64,000 nt of DNA. Origin: Mikania micrantha (Eukaryota > Streptophyta > Magnoliopsida > Asterales > Asteraceae). Position 1 is the stretch's first letter. The number at the start of each line of letters is the position of its first letter. The notes below the pieces were generated by a model that was not told the origin of the DNA, made no database searches, and was given only the letters and a program-made list of their open reading frames with translations. Both the position numbers and the translations under genes were made by a program. The stretch covers positions 55,405,001-55,469,000 of the forward strand of contig CM018688.1 in the NCBI GenBank assembly GCA_009363875.1, given 5' to 3'. Below are positions 1 to 9,426 of the stretch, in pieces.

Positions 1-201
1 GGAAGTCTTTGTCTTTAGTGCATAAGAAGATTCCTCGGAAGCAGTTGTCTTGTACAACCTTCGGCAGGAACCAGTTATCCTTCGGAAGCAATGTTGCTTC
101 CGAAGAATCACTTCTTCCTTCCGAAGGTGTTTATTCAAAGAGACTCCTATACTTAGACAAACAAGAAGTTTGGTGAGCATCAGCCTTTATTAGTCTTTAC
201 A
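1..201 (-). repeat. 3' LTR of the Copia element, partial
   Basis: Matches 11250-11450 base for base by eye. It ends in CA at 201, next to the polypurine tract. It carries a perfect 26-bp palindrome at 80-105 built from CTTCGGAAGCAA and its complement around a central TG. Confidence 0.95.
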
Positions 202-214
202 GTCTCCCCCTAGG
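202..214 (-). promoter_or_regulatory. Polypurine tract of the Copia element
   Basis: Read on the minus strand this is CCTAGGGGGAGAC directly before the TGTAAAG start of the 3' LTR, the position and purine content expected for the plus-strand primer of reverse transcription. Confidence 0.85.
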
Positions 215-232
215 CTGATGCTACCAAAACTT

Positions 233-985
233 CTAAGGCATAAACCTTGGCTTCCATGTACCCCTCAGTACTTGTGCCCTTTTTCTAATTAATCTGATAG
301 CTGACCTCCCATCTGCTCCATTGTCAGGATTATTGAGAGGGAGCATATCTAGATCAAATATATAGGGTTTTGCCAACATCATCAGATGCAAAAGATCCAC
401 CAGTTTTATTTCTCCATTGTAGTCGGTGAGGATGAATATCCTTTCTTGTGCATTGAAGCTCCAATTTACCAAAGGGATGTATGAATGCTCATGCATTAAT
501 CTGCTGATATCCCTCATGTCTTCTAGGGTTTGTGTAGTTTTGGGAGTTGCTTCAGATGTGGCTTCAAGTACTGAGAGTGTTGTATCAGGCTCAGAGTCTA
601 AAGGGATAGTTTTTGTTTCCTTTTTCCTTTTAGCCATGCTCTTTCTTCTTGTGAATCTTGATTTGTCTTGAGCAGTGGCTTGACTCCTCAGAACTCTGGC
701 CTGTTGGGCTTCCACAGTTGATTCTACTGCTGCACCTGTTGTTGCAGTAGGCTGTGGCCCAATATCCTCATCCCTTGAGGGTTCTGTTCTCCTCTCTTCA
801 GCCTGTGTATGTCTCTCAGGATCAGGGTTTGGTATTGATTGTTTCCTTGTAGTCTTCTTACCCTTTTTGTAGACTGAGGAGATTGGCATGTTATCCATAC
901 TTGGACTTGAAGGAGGAGATATTGGTTCTTCTTTTGGATTTAGGGGAGCATGTTGGGGAACATTGCTTTTGTTGCTGCCCCACAC
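233..985 (-). CDS. Copia downstream ORF, likely C-terminal part of the accessory protein
   Basis: A 250-codon ORF between the accessory ORF and the polypurine tract. It is rich in Pro, Ser, Thr, Lys and Glu at its start, with basic KKGKK-type and RRKSMAKRKK-type stretches, then a better ordered end with a hydrophobic HLMMLAKPYIFDLDMLP-like stretch. It overlaps the end of the accessory ORF by 46 bp in the -1 frame relative to it. Either it is a separate overlapping gene or the two were one reading frame broken by a small indel; the Pro/Ser/Lys-rich composition running smoothly across the junction makes the second more likely. No known domain recognised. Confidence 0.55.
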   Translation of the reverse strand: MWGSNKSNVPQHAPLNPKEEPISPPSSPSMDNMPISSVYKKGKKTTRKQSIPNPDPERHTQAEERRTEPSRDEDIGPQPTATTGAAVESTVEAQQARVLRSQATAQDKSRFTRRKSMAKRKKETKTIPLDSEPDTTLSVLEATSEATPKTTQTLEDMRDISRLMHEHSYIPLVNWSFNAQERIFILTDYNGEIKLVDLLHLMMLAKPYIFDLDMLPLNNPDNGADGRSAIRLIRKRAQVLRGTWKPRFMP

Positions 986-3837
986 ATGACTTCTTCTCCC
1001 TCTCTGATCCCTGCACCAGAGAGGGGAAATTCTATTGTAGCTCCTCCCCCTAAACCTAAGCCTCTCATTAGGCTTTCCTTTCTTGCCCTGATTTGTTCAA
1101 TTGAAGGTAACTCACCTCTTGCAACTTTGGCTTTTATATCTCTGATATGCATATCCATGGTTGAGTTCTTCATTGGGCCTAGCTGCCGAGCATGGAAGCC
1201 ATATTCCAAGAGAAAGGCCTTGTTCTTGTCTCTGTAGGCCTTCTCTTTTTGCTCCTTTGTAAGTACACTCAGGGCCTTTGATGCAGCAACAGCTTGTTCT
1301 TGCTGCTGCACCTTGTCCAGCTCGGCAGCCATTCTAGGTACCGACCAGTTGATGACTTCATCAAAGTCATAACCTTTTTCTTCTAGCAAAGCAGAGAGTC
1401 TAGCTCGCTCTTCATCTAGAGAAGTGTTTGGTCGGCCCTTTGTTTTCTTTGGTCTCATCTCCTCCTGTTCTGATTCCTCCTCTGGGGTTAGCTTACGTTT
1501 TCCTTTGTCATCAGCAGTTATTTTTGCCCCAGAGGAGATTTCTTCTGTTGCCTCACCAGCTGGTTCATTGGCATGTAGCTCCTCTGTGGAGGAAACATCC
1601 AGGATGACTGGGCCTTCGGAGGCAGCTGCAGCTTCGGAGTTAACCTCAGCATTCACTGTCTCCTCCAGTTGACCAATCCCCTTAGATGATTCCTTATTGG
1701 ATTCCACAAAGGGCTCAGGAGAGGAAGAGAGAGCTTCAGCAGCTTCAGTCCCAGAAGGGGACACAGATTTCATGGAAATTGATTCTTCTTGTGCTGTGTC
1801 TTCCATGACAACCTGAGCTGCAGTCTCAGAAGGAGACTTAGTCCCAAGAGGGGACTGAGGTTCCAAAGAGACATTTGATGTTTGCTGTTCAGTCTCTTTG
1901 GCAACCTCCCTTGTATCCTCAGAAGCAGAAGAAGAGGAAGTAGAAGAAGAATCTTGAAAATAAGTACCCAAGAAGTCATCCCATTCAGCAGTCAAAGTGA
2001 CTAAGGATGGAGTAACTTCCTGTGCACCCTCCTCTTCTCTTGCTTCTGATCCTGACCCTGCAGTTGGTATATTCTCCCCCTTTTTGGTAGCATCAGGGGA
2101 GGTGAAAGTGGTAGTAGCAGGATCAGGGTGAAATGGATGTAGAGTGACCGGGGGACGCCTCCTGAGGTCCAGAATAGTGGCATCTTTGGTTTGGACCTCA
2201 AGCCGCAGGGTATCCACCTCAGCTTCTAACTGAGCTACCCTGGCTTGGAGGGAAGTTATTGTAGCCGTCAATTCCTGTGTGTATGTGCCCTCCTCTACCG
2301 GAGTAGAATCATGGGGCGATGGAGTCCTGAGCCTAGCTCCTGCACCTCCACCACCAGATGTGGTTTCTTGGCACCCTGGATTCCCTTCATTGAGAAGAAC
2401 CTCAAAGAAGTCCTCCCCAATATAGGTTGCCGCAGGTGAGGTCCTATTGCCTGTACCACTGTCCTGTGGATCTTTATTAAGATCAACAGTAGTGGCAGCC
2501 TCACCTGCATTGACCCCTTCAGAACTACTGGGGCCAACCTCTGATTGAATAGGCTCTGGGTCAGGGAACCGAGCTTGTAACTGTGTCACCACTCTCATTA
2601 AAGTTTGGGAAGTGGGAGAGAGTGGTTCCTCCAAAGCTAGAGCAGGGGTTCCTTGAGCCTGGGTGATAGTATGGGTGGGGGGCATTTCTGGATGATATGA
2701 ACCTGGAGACTTGGGAGACAGTCTCTTATCTAATGAAGTTGCTTCATGAGAAGCAAACTCAATGATGGGTGCATCCCTTTGAATATTCTCAGATATGTTT
2801 TGTGACATAAGCTGAGGGCTTTCAGGCTGGTTAAGGGCAACCACAGGTTTCAAAGGAAGAACCTGTGGAGAAACAAGGGGTGTGGCTTTCACCTTAGGTA
2901 GAACTGTGCCCTGAGCAGTTCTTTTAACCTTTTTCTGTTTTGGTTCAGTAGAAGGGGCCTGAACAACTGTAGAAAGTTGCACAGGGTTTCGTTTGCGTTT
3001 GTAAGTGATTTTTATGGGGTGAGGAACAGAAGTGGAAGGTGTGGGTTCAGCATCTGTGGGGTTAACAGAGCTGTCACCTTCTGGAGCAGGGGACTCCATA
3101 GAGGAAAGAAGAGGAGTGAATGTCCCAGAGAACTGAGCACTCTTCTTCTTGAGTTGCACAAAAATCTTGGAAGAGACCAAGGGCATTTTGTAAGTATTCC
3201 CAGTTAGAGAAAGGGAAGCTCCCAACTCTTCATTAAAAAGGTGTTGCAAAAACCTGGGATACATACAAAACTTCTTTGGTGACATGATGTTGTCAACCAA
3301 ATTATTGAAAATAAAAGCAGAAAAATTAAACAGTTGATTGGAAACCAAGCCATGAATAGCCGAAGCTAAATCAGATGGAACTTGGTCCCAACCACCAGAT
3401 TTATTTGAAAGACAATGTAAAAACACATGTATGAGGTACTTGTAATTATAGGACACTCTACCCTTCAAATAGGTTGTTGAAGGGAGAGGACCTTCGTACC
3501 CCATCGACTTAAATGTCGATGCTACCTCATCCTTCGTGAAAGAGACCCTTCCACCGGCATCATTGAATTTAAGATGCCGACAGATGGTTTCCACAGTGAT
3601 AGCAATGGGATGAGCATCAATGGTGGCTTCAAGAGACCGACCATTGGGAGACGAAGAGACAGAACAAGATGCCCAAAACTGTTGGTGATGAGATTCATAC
3701 ACCAAGGGCTGAACAGTTAATGCAAAGAAATACCTGCTCCTTTGAAGAAAGGAGATTATTGGGGCGAAGTCAGCATCATGTTCTGCTAATAACTCCGCTG
3801 GTACGTTGTGAGCAGGTTTGAAAGCAAGAAGAGCCAT
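940..3837 (-). CDS. Copia accessory ORF in the env-like position
   Basis: A 965-residue ORF downstream of pol, where Sireviruses carry their env-like gene. Residues about 1-235 form a compact segment with aromatic and hydrophobic motifs (RYFFALTVQPLVY, QQFWAS, MYPRFLQ). I associate this N-terminal style with ORFs of Asteraceae Copia elements that databases often mislabel; this is from memory. The middle is low-complexity Ser/Thr/Pro/Glu, with a clear heptad coiled coil at about 518-560 and basic KKVKR and RPKKTKGR patches that could be nuclear signals. I see no signal peptide and no convincing transmembrane helix, so membrane-envelope function is not supported. It is in frame with pol but 585 bp away with stops between, so SIRE1-style stop suppression does not explain its expression; a TATA box lies about 100 bp upstream. 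The start is the first ATG after that box. Confidence 0.75.
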   Translation of the reverse strand: MALLAFKPAHNVPAELLAEHDADFAPIISFLQRSRYFFALTVQPLVYESHHQQFWASCSVSSSPNGRSLEATIDAHPIAITVETICRHLKFNDAGGRVSFTKDEVASTFKSMGYEGPLPSTTYLKGRVSYNYKYLIHVFLHCLSNKSGGWDQVPSDLASAIHGLVSNQLFNFSAFIFNNLVDNIMSPKKFCMYPRFLQHLFNEELGASLSLTGNTYKMPLVSSKIFVQLKKKSAQFSGTFTPLLSSMESPAPEGDSSVNPTDAEPTPSTSVPHPIKITYKRKRNPVQLSTVVQAPSTEPKQKKVKRTAQGTVLPKVKATPLVSPQVLPLKPVVALNQPESPQLMSQNISENIQRDAPIIEFASHEATSLDKRLSPKSPGSYHPEMPPTHTITQAQGTPALALEEPLSPTSQTLMRVVTQLQARFPDPEPIQSEVGPSSSEGVNAGEAATTVDLNKDPQDSGTGNRTSPAATYIGEDFFEVLLNEGNPGCQETTSGGGGAGARLRTPSPHDSTPVEEGTYTQELTATITSLQARVAQLEAEVDTLRLEVQTKDATILDLRRRPPVTLHPFHPDPATTTFTSPDATKKGENIPTAGSGSEAREEEGAQEVTPSLVTLTAEWDDFLGTYFQDSSSTSSSSASEDTREVAKETEQQTSNVSLEPQSPLGTKSPSETAAQVVMEDTAQEESISMKSVSPSGTEAAEALSSSPEPFVESNKESSKGIGQLEETVNAEVNSEAAAASEGPVILDVSSTEELHANEPAGEATEEISSGAKITADDKGKRKLTPEEESEQEEMRPKKTKGRPNTSLDEERARLSALLEEKGYDFDEVINWSVPRMAAELDKVQQQEQAVAASKALSVLTKEQKEKAYRDKNKAFLLEYGFHARQLGPMKNSTMDMHIRDIKAKVARGELPSIEQIRARKESLMRGLGLGGGATIEFPLSGAGIREGEEVMCGAATKAMFPNMLP

Positions 3838-3931
3838 GAAAGTTGGTGATTTTAGGGCACAATTGGAGAGATCAAAGAGAAAAAGAGTTCAAAGTGAAAC
3901 AGTTTGTGAGAATTTGAATGAGCGGGAGACC

Positions 3932-3939
3932 TTTATATA
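3932..3939 (-). promoter_or_regulatory. TATA box upstream of the Copia accessory ORF
   Basis: TATATAAA on the minus strand, about 95 bp before the ATG at 3837, would give a leader of roughly 65 nt. The region between is CT-rich and free of ATG. Immediately upstream lies an array of TTCCGAAG-type palindromes. Confidence 0.5.
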
Positions 3940-3944
3940 CATTC

Positions 3945-4400
3945 GGATTTCAGCATTTAATATATAGACACATTAAATTTGAGATCCGGATGTCAGAAAA
4001 AGGTCTTCCGATGACAGCTGGTTTCACAATTAATTTTCTCTGACTGAGGTGCTTCCGAAGAAGTGACTTTCGGAAGCAGGGTATTTATTAGACCAAGAGA
4101 GTTCAGAAGGGATGTGCTTCCGAAGTATAAAATTTATACTGTCGGAAGCACTGCTTCTGAAGTGTTAGAAAATTCATTAGGCAAAATGTTCTTCGGAAGA
4201 CACTTTCTTCTGAAGAGTACCTTGAGAAGCCTATGCTTCCGAAAATAATGTATCGGAAGAATATTACTTCAGAAGGTAAGTTAGCTTCTGAAGTGTGAGA
4301 TCTTCCGACTAAGGAAGAAATAATGCTTCCGAAGACTTAACCTATCTTCTGCTGAGTAGATACTCATCGGAAGATAAGTTAAGTTTATCTTCCGAGGAAT
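3945..4400. repeat. Array of CTTCCGAAG-type short palindromes between pol and the accessory ORF
   Basis: About 15 copies of CTTCCGAAG, TTCGGAAGC or one-base variants (TTCTGAAG, TTCAGAAG) occur in about 450 bp, in both orientations. The same motif clusters in the U3 part of the LTR (11247-11400 and 1-130) and in the coding strand of the zinc-knuckle ORF (8030-8310). Confidence 0.8.
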
Positions 4401-4422
4401 TATTTATTCCTTGTCAGTACAT

Positions 4423-7400
4423 TTATTCAAAGTTGATCATCCCAATGGATGTTATTAAGTACCTGAATCTTCCTTCATCAAATGCCTTTGTGAAGAGATC
4501 TGCCAAATTGTTTTCTGAATCAACTTTGACCAAATGAATCAACTTCTTTTCTGCACAATCTCTGATGAAATGGTATCTGATGTCGATGTGCTTGGTCTTG
4601 GAATGCTTGACAGGATTATTGGTGATGGAGATTGCACTGGAATTGTCTATCTGAATAGGAGTATTGAACAGATCTACTCCATAATCCTTCATCTGATTTT
4701 GGATCCAGATGACTTGTGCACAGCAGCTAGAAGCAGCTATATATTCAGCCTCTGCAGTAGAAGTAGAAACACATGACTGTTTCTTGCATTGCCAAGACAC
4801 AATCCTGGATCCAAGAAATTGACATCCCCCTGATGTGGATTTCTTGCTGATGTTGCAACCCCCATAATCACTGTCTGTATAAGCCATGAATTGGAAGTCT
4901 TCATTTCTAGGATACCATAATCCTAGACTTGGTGCTCCTTTGAGGTATCTAAAGATTCTTTTTACAGCCAGCATATGAGAGACTTTGGGATTGGCCTGAA
5001 ATCTTGCACATACACAAGTTGCAAACATGATATCTGGCCTGCTTGCTGTGAGATACATCAAAGAGCCTATCATTGCTCTGTACTGGTGCTGATCAACATC
5101 CTCCCCCTCAAGATCAGGGCTAAGTGATGTTGTTTTGGACATAGGAGTTCCCAGAGCTTTGCAATCAGAAAGCTTGAATCTTTCAAGAATGTCCTTGACA
5201 TATTTTGATTGACTAATGAAAATCCCTGTAGGAGTTTGTTTCACTTGTAATCCAAGAAAGAAGGTGAGTTCTCCCATTGAACTCATCTCAAATTTGGATT
5301 TCATTAGTGATTCAAACTCCTTGCAGAGAGATTCATTAGTAGAACCAAAGATAATGTCATCAACATAGATTTGAACTAGCATGATATGTTGATTTGACTT
5401 CTTGAAAAAGAGAGTTTTATCAATTGTTCCTCTCTTGAATTTGTTTGCCAACAGAAAAGAAGATAAAGTTTCATACCATTTTCTGGGAGCTTGATGCAAC
5501 CCATAAAGAGCCTTATCAAGCTTACAGACATGATCAGGAAACTTTGGATCTTCAAATCCTGGAGGTTGGCACACATAAACTTCTTCATCAATTTTTCCAT
5601 AAAGAAAGGCACTTTTAACATCCATCTGAAACACTTTGAAATCTTTTGCAGCTGCAAATGCCAAAAATATTCTAATAGCTTCAATTCTGGCAACAGGTGC
5701 AAAGACTTCATCATAGTCAATGCCTTCCTCTTGAGTGTATCCCTGAACAACCAATCTTGCTTTGTTTTTGATGACAACACCTTTGTCATCTTTCTTGTTT
5801 CTGAACACCCATTTGGTTCCAATGGCATACTTTCCTTTAGGCAAAGGACAAGTTTTCCAAACTCCTTGTCTTTGAAACTGAAGAAGCTCTTCTTGCATAG
5901 CTTCTACCCAACTGTTATCTTTTAAAGCCTCTGCAACCTTCTTAGGTTCTATTTGGGATAGAAAGCAAGAAAACAAGCAAACATTTGCTTCATGCATAGA
6001 GCTTCTAGTTCTGACACCTTCTTCTACATTGCCAATGATGTTTTCAACTGGATGAGTGCTGTGAATTCGAGTCCTTGGAATCACATCCAGTTGAGAAGAT
6101 TCATCCACGTTGAGTGACTCAAGGTTAGGAAGAACTACCTCAAGTTGGATTTCTGGCAGATCACGTGGATTCAACGTTTGAACTGTTGTGGGTTGGTTTT
6201 CTCTGGGAGTAGTGATTTCCAGAGAATTTTCCTCTGCTGGAGGACTTCCTACTTCTTCTTGATGTTGTGAATTAGAAGCAGCTTCAATTGAGGGACCTGC
6301 CTGAGATGTGTTGATTGTCTCAGACTGTGATACATCATTTTGTGTTGAAGTGGATTCTGCCAAGTTTTGTCTTGAAGCTATTGGCAGTTCAACACGAAAG
6401 TCATCTTCTCTTGAGCCTTTGGAGGTGTCTGTGGTAGCTGACTGTGAAACTGGAACATACTCTTTCACCAGATTAAATGCAGATGTAAAACTATCAAGAT
6501 CAAACAACCAATCAGGGCCGGTTCCAGGTTTATTGAGAGTATGTTCATTGAACTGAACATTTGCAGACTCTTCAATAACTCTGGATGCTTTGATGTATAC
6601 TCTATACGCTTTAGCATTTGAAGAGTACCCAACAAAGTAGCCCTCTGCTGATTTCTCAGCAAACTTGGCTAAGTAATCTTTAGTATTCAAGATGGTGCAA
6701 TGACATCCAAATGGTTTGAGAAATCCAATGAATGGCTTTCTCTTATGCCAAATTTCATAAGGAGTCATGCCATGTGACTTAACTACCAATATTCTATTTT
6801 GGACATAACAGGCAGTGTTGACTGCTTCTGCCCAAAAAGTTATTGGAAGTTTGGCATCAGACAACATGGTTCTTGCAGCTTCAATTAGTGTCCTATTCCT
6901 TCTTTCAGCTACACCATTTTGTTGTGGAGTTCTAGGAGCACTAAATTGTCTTGTGATACCTTTAGATTCACAAAAAGAATTTAAAACATGATTCTTGAAT
7001 TCTGTTCCTTGATCTGATCTGATTATTTTTACATGATGGTCACTTTCATTCTCCACCCTGAGTATAAATGACTTTAGGATTTCGGCAGTTTCATCCTTGG
7101 TATTTAAGAAAAACACCCAGGTATACCGAGAGAAATCATCAGTAACCACCAAACAGTATGATTTTCTACCAAGACTTTTAACACTTGTGGGGCCAAACAA
7201 GTCCATATGTAGTAAATGAAGGACTGTGGTAATAGAATTTATCTCTTTGGCATGATGAGATGACTTGTGTTGCTTACCCTTTAAGCATGCAACACATTTA
7301 TCAACACATATGAATTCTTTTGTTGGTAAACCAGTTACTAAATTATTTTTGACCAATTTATTCATATTTTTGAGGTTTACATGACAAAGTCTTCTATGCC

Positions 7401-7848
7401 AAAGTGATGATTCATCAAGTGAAGCTTTTGAGACAAAGCAGCTTATATTACTAAGAGGTGCAGCTGTGCTCATATCTAGCATATACATGTTACTTCTTCT
7501 TGGAGCTCTGAGTAGAATTTGATCATTTGGTATCACAAATCCTGGTTTCAGAACAATGCACTCATGCTCAGTAAACAACATGTTATGCTTTTGATCACAC
7601 ACCTGTGATACACTTAGTAAATTGTAGTTAAGTTCTTTTACAAAATGTACATTCTCAAAGCTTACCTTACCATTTGTGATTGTGCCTCTACCTGTTATGT
7701 ATCCTCCTACTGGATCACTTCCAAAAGCAACAGACCCGCCAAAGAATGGTTCATATTTGTGCAAGAGGGTCTTGTTGCCTGTCATGTGCCTGGAGCAGCC
7801 ACTGTCAACTATCCACAAGTTGCCTTTTGATTCCTGCTGTTCCTGCAC
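4423..7848 (-). CDS. pol: Copia pol: protease, integrase, reverse transcriptase, RNase H
   Basis: The frame is open for 1141 codons and continues without ATG back to a TAA at 7864-7866, so it must be expressed as part of a polyprotein. Domains in order: retropepsin with DSGCSRHMTG; GAG-pre-integrase and integrase zinc finger (WHRRLCH, then CVACLKGK); integrase core with HMDLFGP, RSDQGTEF and the Glu in QQNGVAERRNRT; reverse transcriptase with YVDDIIFGS; RNase H with YTDSDYGG, STAEAEY and the KHIDIRYH end. All catalytic residues I can place are present. Enzymes act in the cytoplasmic particle (protease, RT, RNase H) and the nucleus (integrase). It ends at TAA 4423-4425, with 585 bp of spacer before the accessory ORF. 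Confidence 0.93.
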   Translation of the reverse strand: MQEQQESKGNLWIVDSGCSRHMTGNKTLLHKYEPFFGGSVAFGSDPVGGYITGRGTITNGKVSFENVHFVKELNYNLLSVSQVCDQKHNMLFTEHECIVLKPGFVIPNDQILLRAPRRSNMYMLDMSTAAPLSNISCFVSKASLDESSLWHRRLCHVNLKNMNKLVKNNLVTGLPTKEFICVDKCVACLKGKQHKSSHHAKEINSITTVLHLLHMDLFGPTSVKSLGRKSYCLVVTDDFSRYTWVFFLNTKDETAEILKSFILRVENESDHHVKIIRSDQGTEFKNHVLNSFCESKGITRQFSAPRTPQQNGVAERRNRTLIEAARTMLSDAKLPITFWAEAVNTACYVQNRILVVKSHGMTPYEIWHKRKPFIGFLKPFGCHCTILNTKDYLAKFAEKSAEGYFVGYSSNAKAYRVYIKASRVIEESANVQFNEHTLNKPGTGPDWLFDLDSFTSAFNLVKEYVPVSQSATTDTSKGSREDDFRVELPIASRQNLAESTSTQNDVSQSETINTSQAGPSIEAASNSQHQEEVGSPPAEENSLEITTPRENQPTTVQTLNPRDLPEIQLEVVLPNLESLNVDESSQLDVIPRTRIHSTHPVENIIGNVEEGVRTRSSMHEANVCLFSCFLSQIEPKKVAEALKDNSWVEAMQEELLQFQRQGVWKTCPLPKGKYAIGTKWVFRNKKDDKGVVIKNKARLVVQGYTQEEGIDYDEVFAPVARIEAIRIFLAFAAAKDFKVFQMDVKSAFLYGKIDEEVYVCQPPGFEDPKFPDHVCKLDKALYGLHQAPRKWYETLSSFLLANKFKRGTIDKTLFFKKSNQHIMLVQIYVDDIIFGSTNESLCKEFESLMKSKFEMSSMGELTFFLGLQVKQTPTGIFISQSKYVKDILERFKLSDCKALGTPMSKTTSLSPDLEGEDVDQHQYRAMIGSLMYLTASRPDIMFATCVCARFQANPKVSHMLAVKRIFRYLKGAPSLGLWYPRNEDFQFMAYTDSDYGGCNISKKSTSGGCQFLGSRIVSWQCKKQSCVSTSTAEAEYIAASSCCAQVIWIQNQMKDYGVDLFNTPIQIDNSSAISITNNPVKHSKTKHIDIRYHFIRDCAEKKLIHLVKVDSENNLADLFTKAFDEGRFRYLITSIGMINFE

Positions 7849-7863
7849 ATGACCAGAAGTGAG

Positions 7864-9297
7864 TTAGTTTCTGATGGGAACCCAAGCCCATGTGGTCTTG
7901 GGTTTACCATTTGCATCATTGTAAGTAAATTTCTTTGACATCATTCTAGGTGGGACAGATGATGTGGATGCTTCTGATGTGGGTGATGGCTTATCAGTTG
8001 ATTCCTTCTTCTTCCATACTTGTGCCTTTTGAGTTGTCGGAAGACTTGGTTTCTTTTGATGGTCATCGGAAGCTGTTTTTGTTTTTCCTTCCGATGATCT
8101 TCTTCCGAAGACAGATGACCTCTTTTGTTTGTTGAAAGCATTCCTTTGATGAGCTTCCGAGGTTCCTTTTCTTTCGGAAGCTTCCTTTTTCTTTGCTTCC
8201 GATGCTTTCTTTTCAGAAGCATTTTTATTTTGTTTCTTCCTATTACTGGAGGTACTTGCTTCCGATGCCCTCTTGACCAAATTTCTTCTCTGTTCTTCCG
8301 AAGAAGTAGATGACTGACTCCAACTATTCTTTCTTCCTCTTCCCTTGATTGAGGAAATTCTGCTTCTTGGATTGTAGAAGCAATCAGCAGCAAAATGATT
8401 CTTTTCACCACACATCAGACATAGAGTTTGAATGTTGGGAGAGTGTTGCTGCTTATCCCTTTTAACGAAGTCTGATCTTTGATCCTCAGAGAATGATGGT
8501 TTGGATGTTCCAGCATACTTGTTAGTCTTAGACTTTGCCTGTTTTCCTGGAGAATTGACTTTTCTCTCCATTGATCTACCTCGTTTTGACTTGTCAGATG
8601 GGCAAGTCACATACTCATCTGAGGAGATATTTTCTGTGGTTTTAGCTTTGATAAAAACTGTTGAATGTTTCTTAGTTTTCTTATTTTGATTCTTAAATTT
8701 CAAAGCTTGTTTTCCTTTTACTGATTTAATAGGAACATCATCCTCATCTGAGCATGTTGAGGTACTTGGATCAGAGAGATTATCCTTTTGAACTACCTTG
8801 TGTATATCCAACTCCTCATTATACACAAGGTCAACCAGTGATTTACACCTAACATCTGTTATGGAAGTATAAGCAGATGGAGGTTCCACTTTGTTATATC
8901 CCAAACCAGCTCCCCTTTTATTCACAAGTTCAGTTGTGCTGCTCATACTAAAAAGTTTTTCATATTTTTCACCTTGGCTTAGAAATTTGTCTCTGTAAGA
9001 CTCAGCCAATACAAGTTCAGTCTTGGCAGTGGTTAGTCTTTCTAAAAGATTTTTAATCTGACACTGTTTGTTAGTATCTTCATGTTTTAAACTTGAAATG
9101 GTCTTTTCCATTTCTTCAATCTTTTCTTTGTAATTTCTTTCAACCTCAAAGAAATTTGCCTTGACTACTTGTAGAGACTCAAGTTCATTACAGAGTTGAG
9201 AATTTATTTTCTTATAAATAGTTAATGTTTCTAAGCATTCAGGTGAGCACATGCTATCAGTTACCTTGCTTGAGGAAGATGAGTCATTTGCCATCAA
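7864..9297 (-). CDS. Copia zinc-knuckle and coiled-coil ORF (Gag C-terminal extension)
   Basis: A 477-codon open stretch in the same frame as gag and pol. The first ATG is at 9292-9294, but the frame is open back to the gag stop at 9427. About residues 25-115 form a coiled coil rich in Glu, Lys and Leu, followed by an acidic segment (CSDEDD) and a CCHC zinc knuckle (CLMCGEKNHFAADC). The C-terminal third is Lys/Ser-rich with repeated ASE, SEA and SEG tripeptides; these arise because the strand carries the GCTTCCGA/TCGGAAGC motif there. It ends WVPIRN-TAA, and pol resumes 15 nt later in the same frame. Most likely it is the middle of a Gag-Pol polyprotein split by two stops. Confidence 0.75.
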   Translation of the reverse strand: MMANDSSSSSKVTDSMCSPECLETLTIYKKINSQLCNELESLQVVKANFFEVERNYKEKIEEMEKTISSLKHEDTNKQCQIKNLLERLTTAKTELVLAESYRDKFLSQGEKYEKLFSMSSTTELVNKRGAGLGYNKVEPPSAYTSITDVRCKSLVDLVYNEELDIHKVVQKDNLSDPSTSTCSDEDDVPIKSVKGKQALKFKNQNKKTKKHSTVFIKAKTTENISSDEYVTCPSDKSKRGRSMERKVNSPGKQAKSKTNKYAGTSKPSFSEDQRSDFVKRDKQQHSPNIQTLCLMCGEKNHFAADCFYNPRSRISSIKGRGRKNSWSQSSTSSEEQRRNLVKRASEASTSSNRKKQNKNASEKKASEAKKKEASERKGTSEAHQRNAFNKQKRSSVFGRRSSEGKTKTASDDHQKKPSLPTTQKAQVWKKKESTDKPSPTSEASTSSVPPRMMSKKFTYNDANGKPKTTWAWVPIRN

Positions 9298-9426
9298 AGC
9301 ACTGTTGGAGATGGAGGGGTCCTCAGCTTGAAAGCTCCAGTCTGCAAAATCTTGTTCAGCAATGTTTGCATTGTTAGATGAGCTTGATGGTCTTTGTTGT
9401 GGTTGCCCAGAAGTTGTCTGCTGAGT

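Noticed and set aside
940..3837. True viral-type envelope gene
   Set aside because: No signal peptide, membrane helix or cysteine-rich ectodomain is visible; only the position matches env-like genes.
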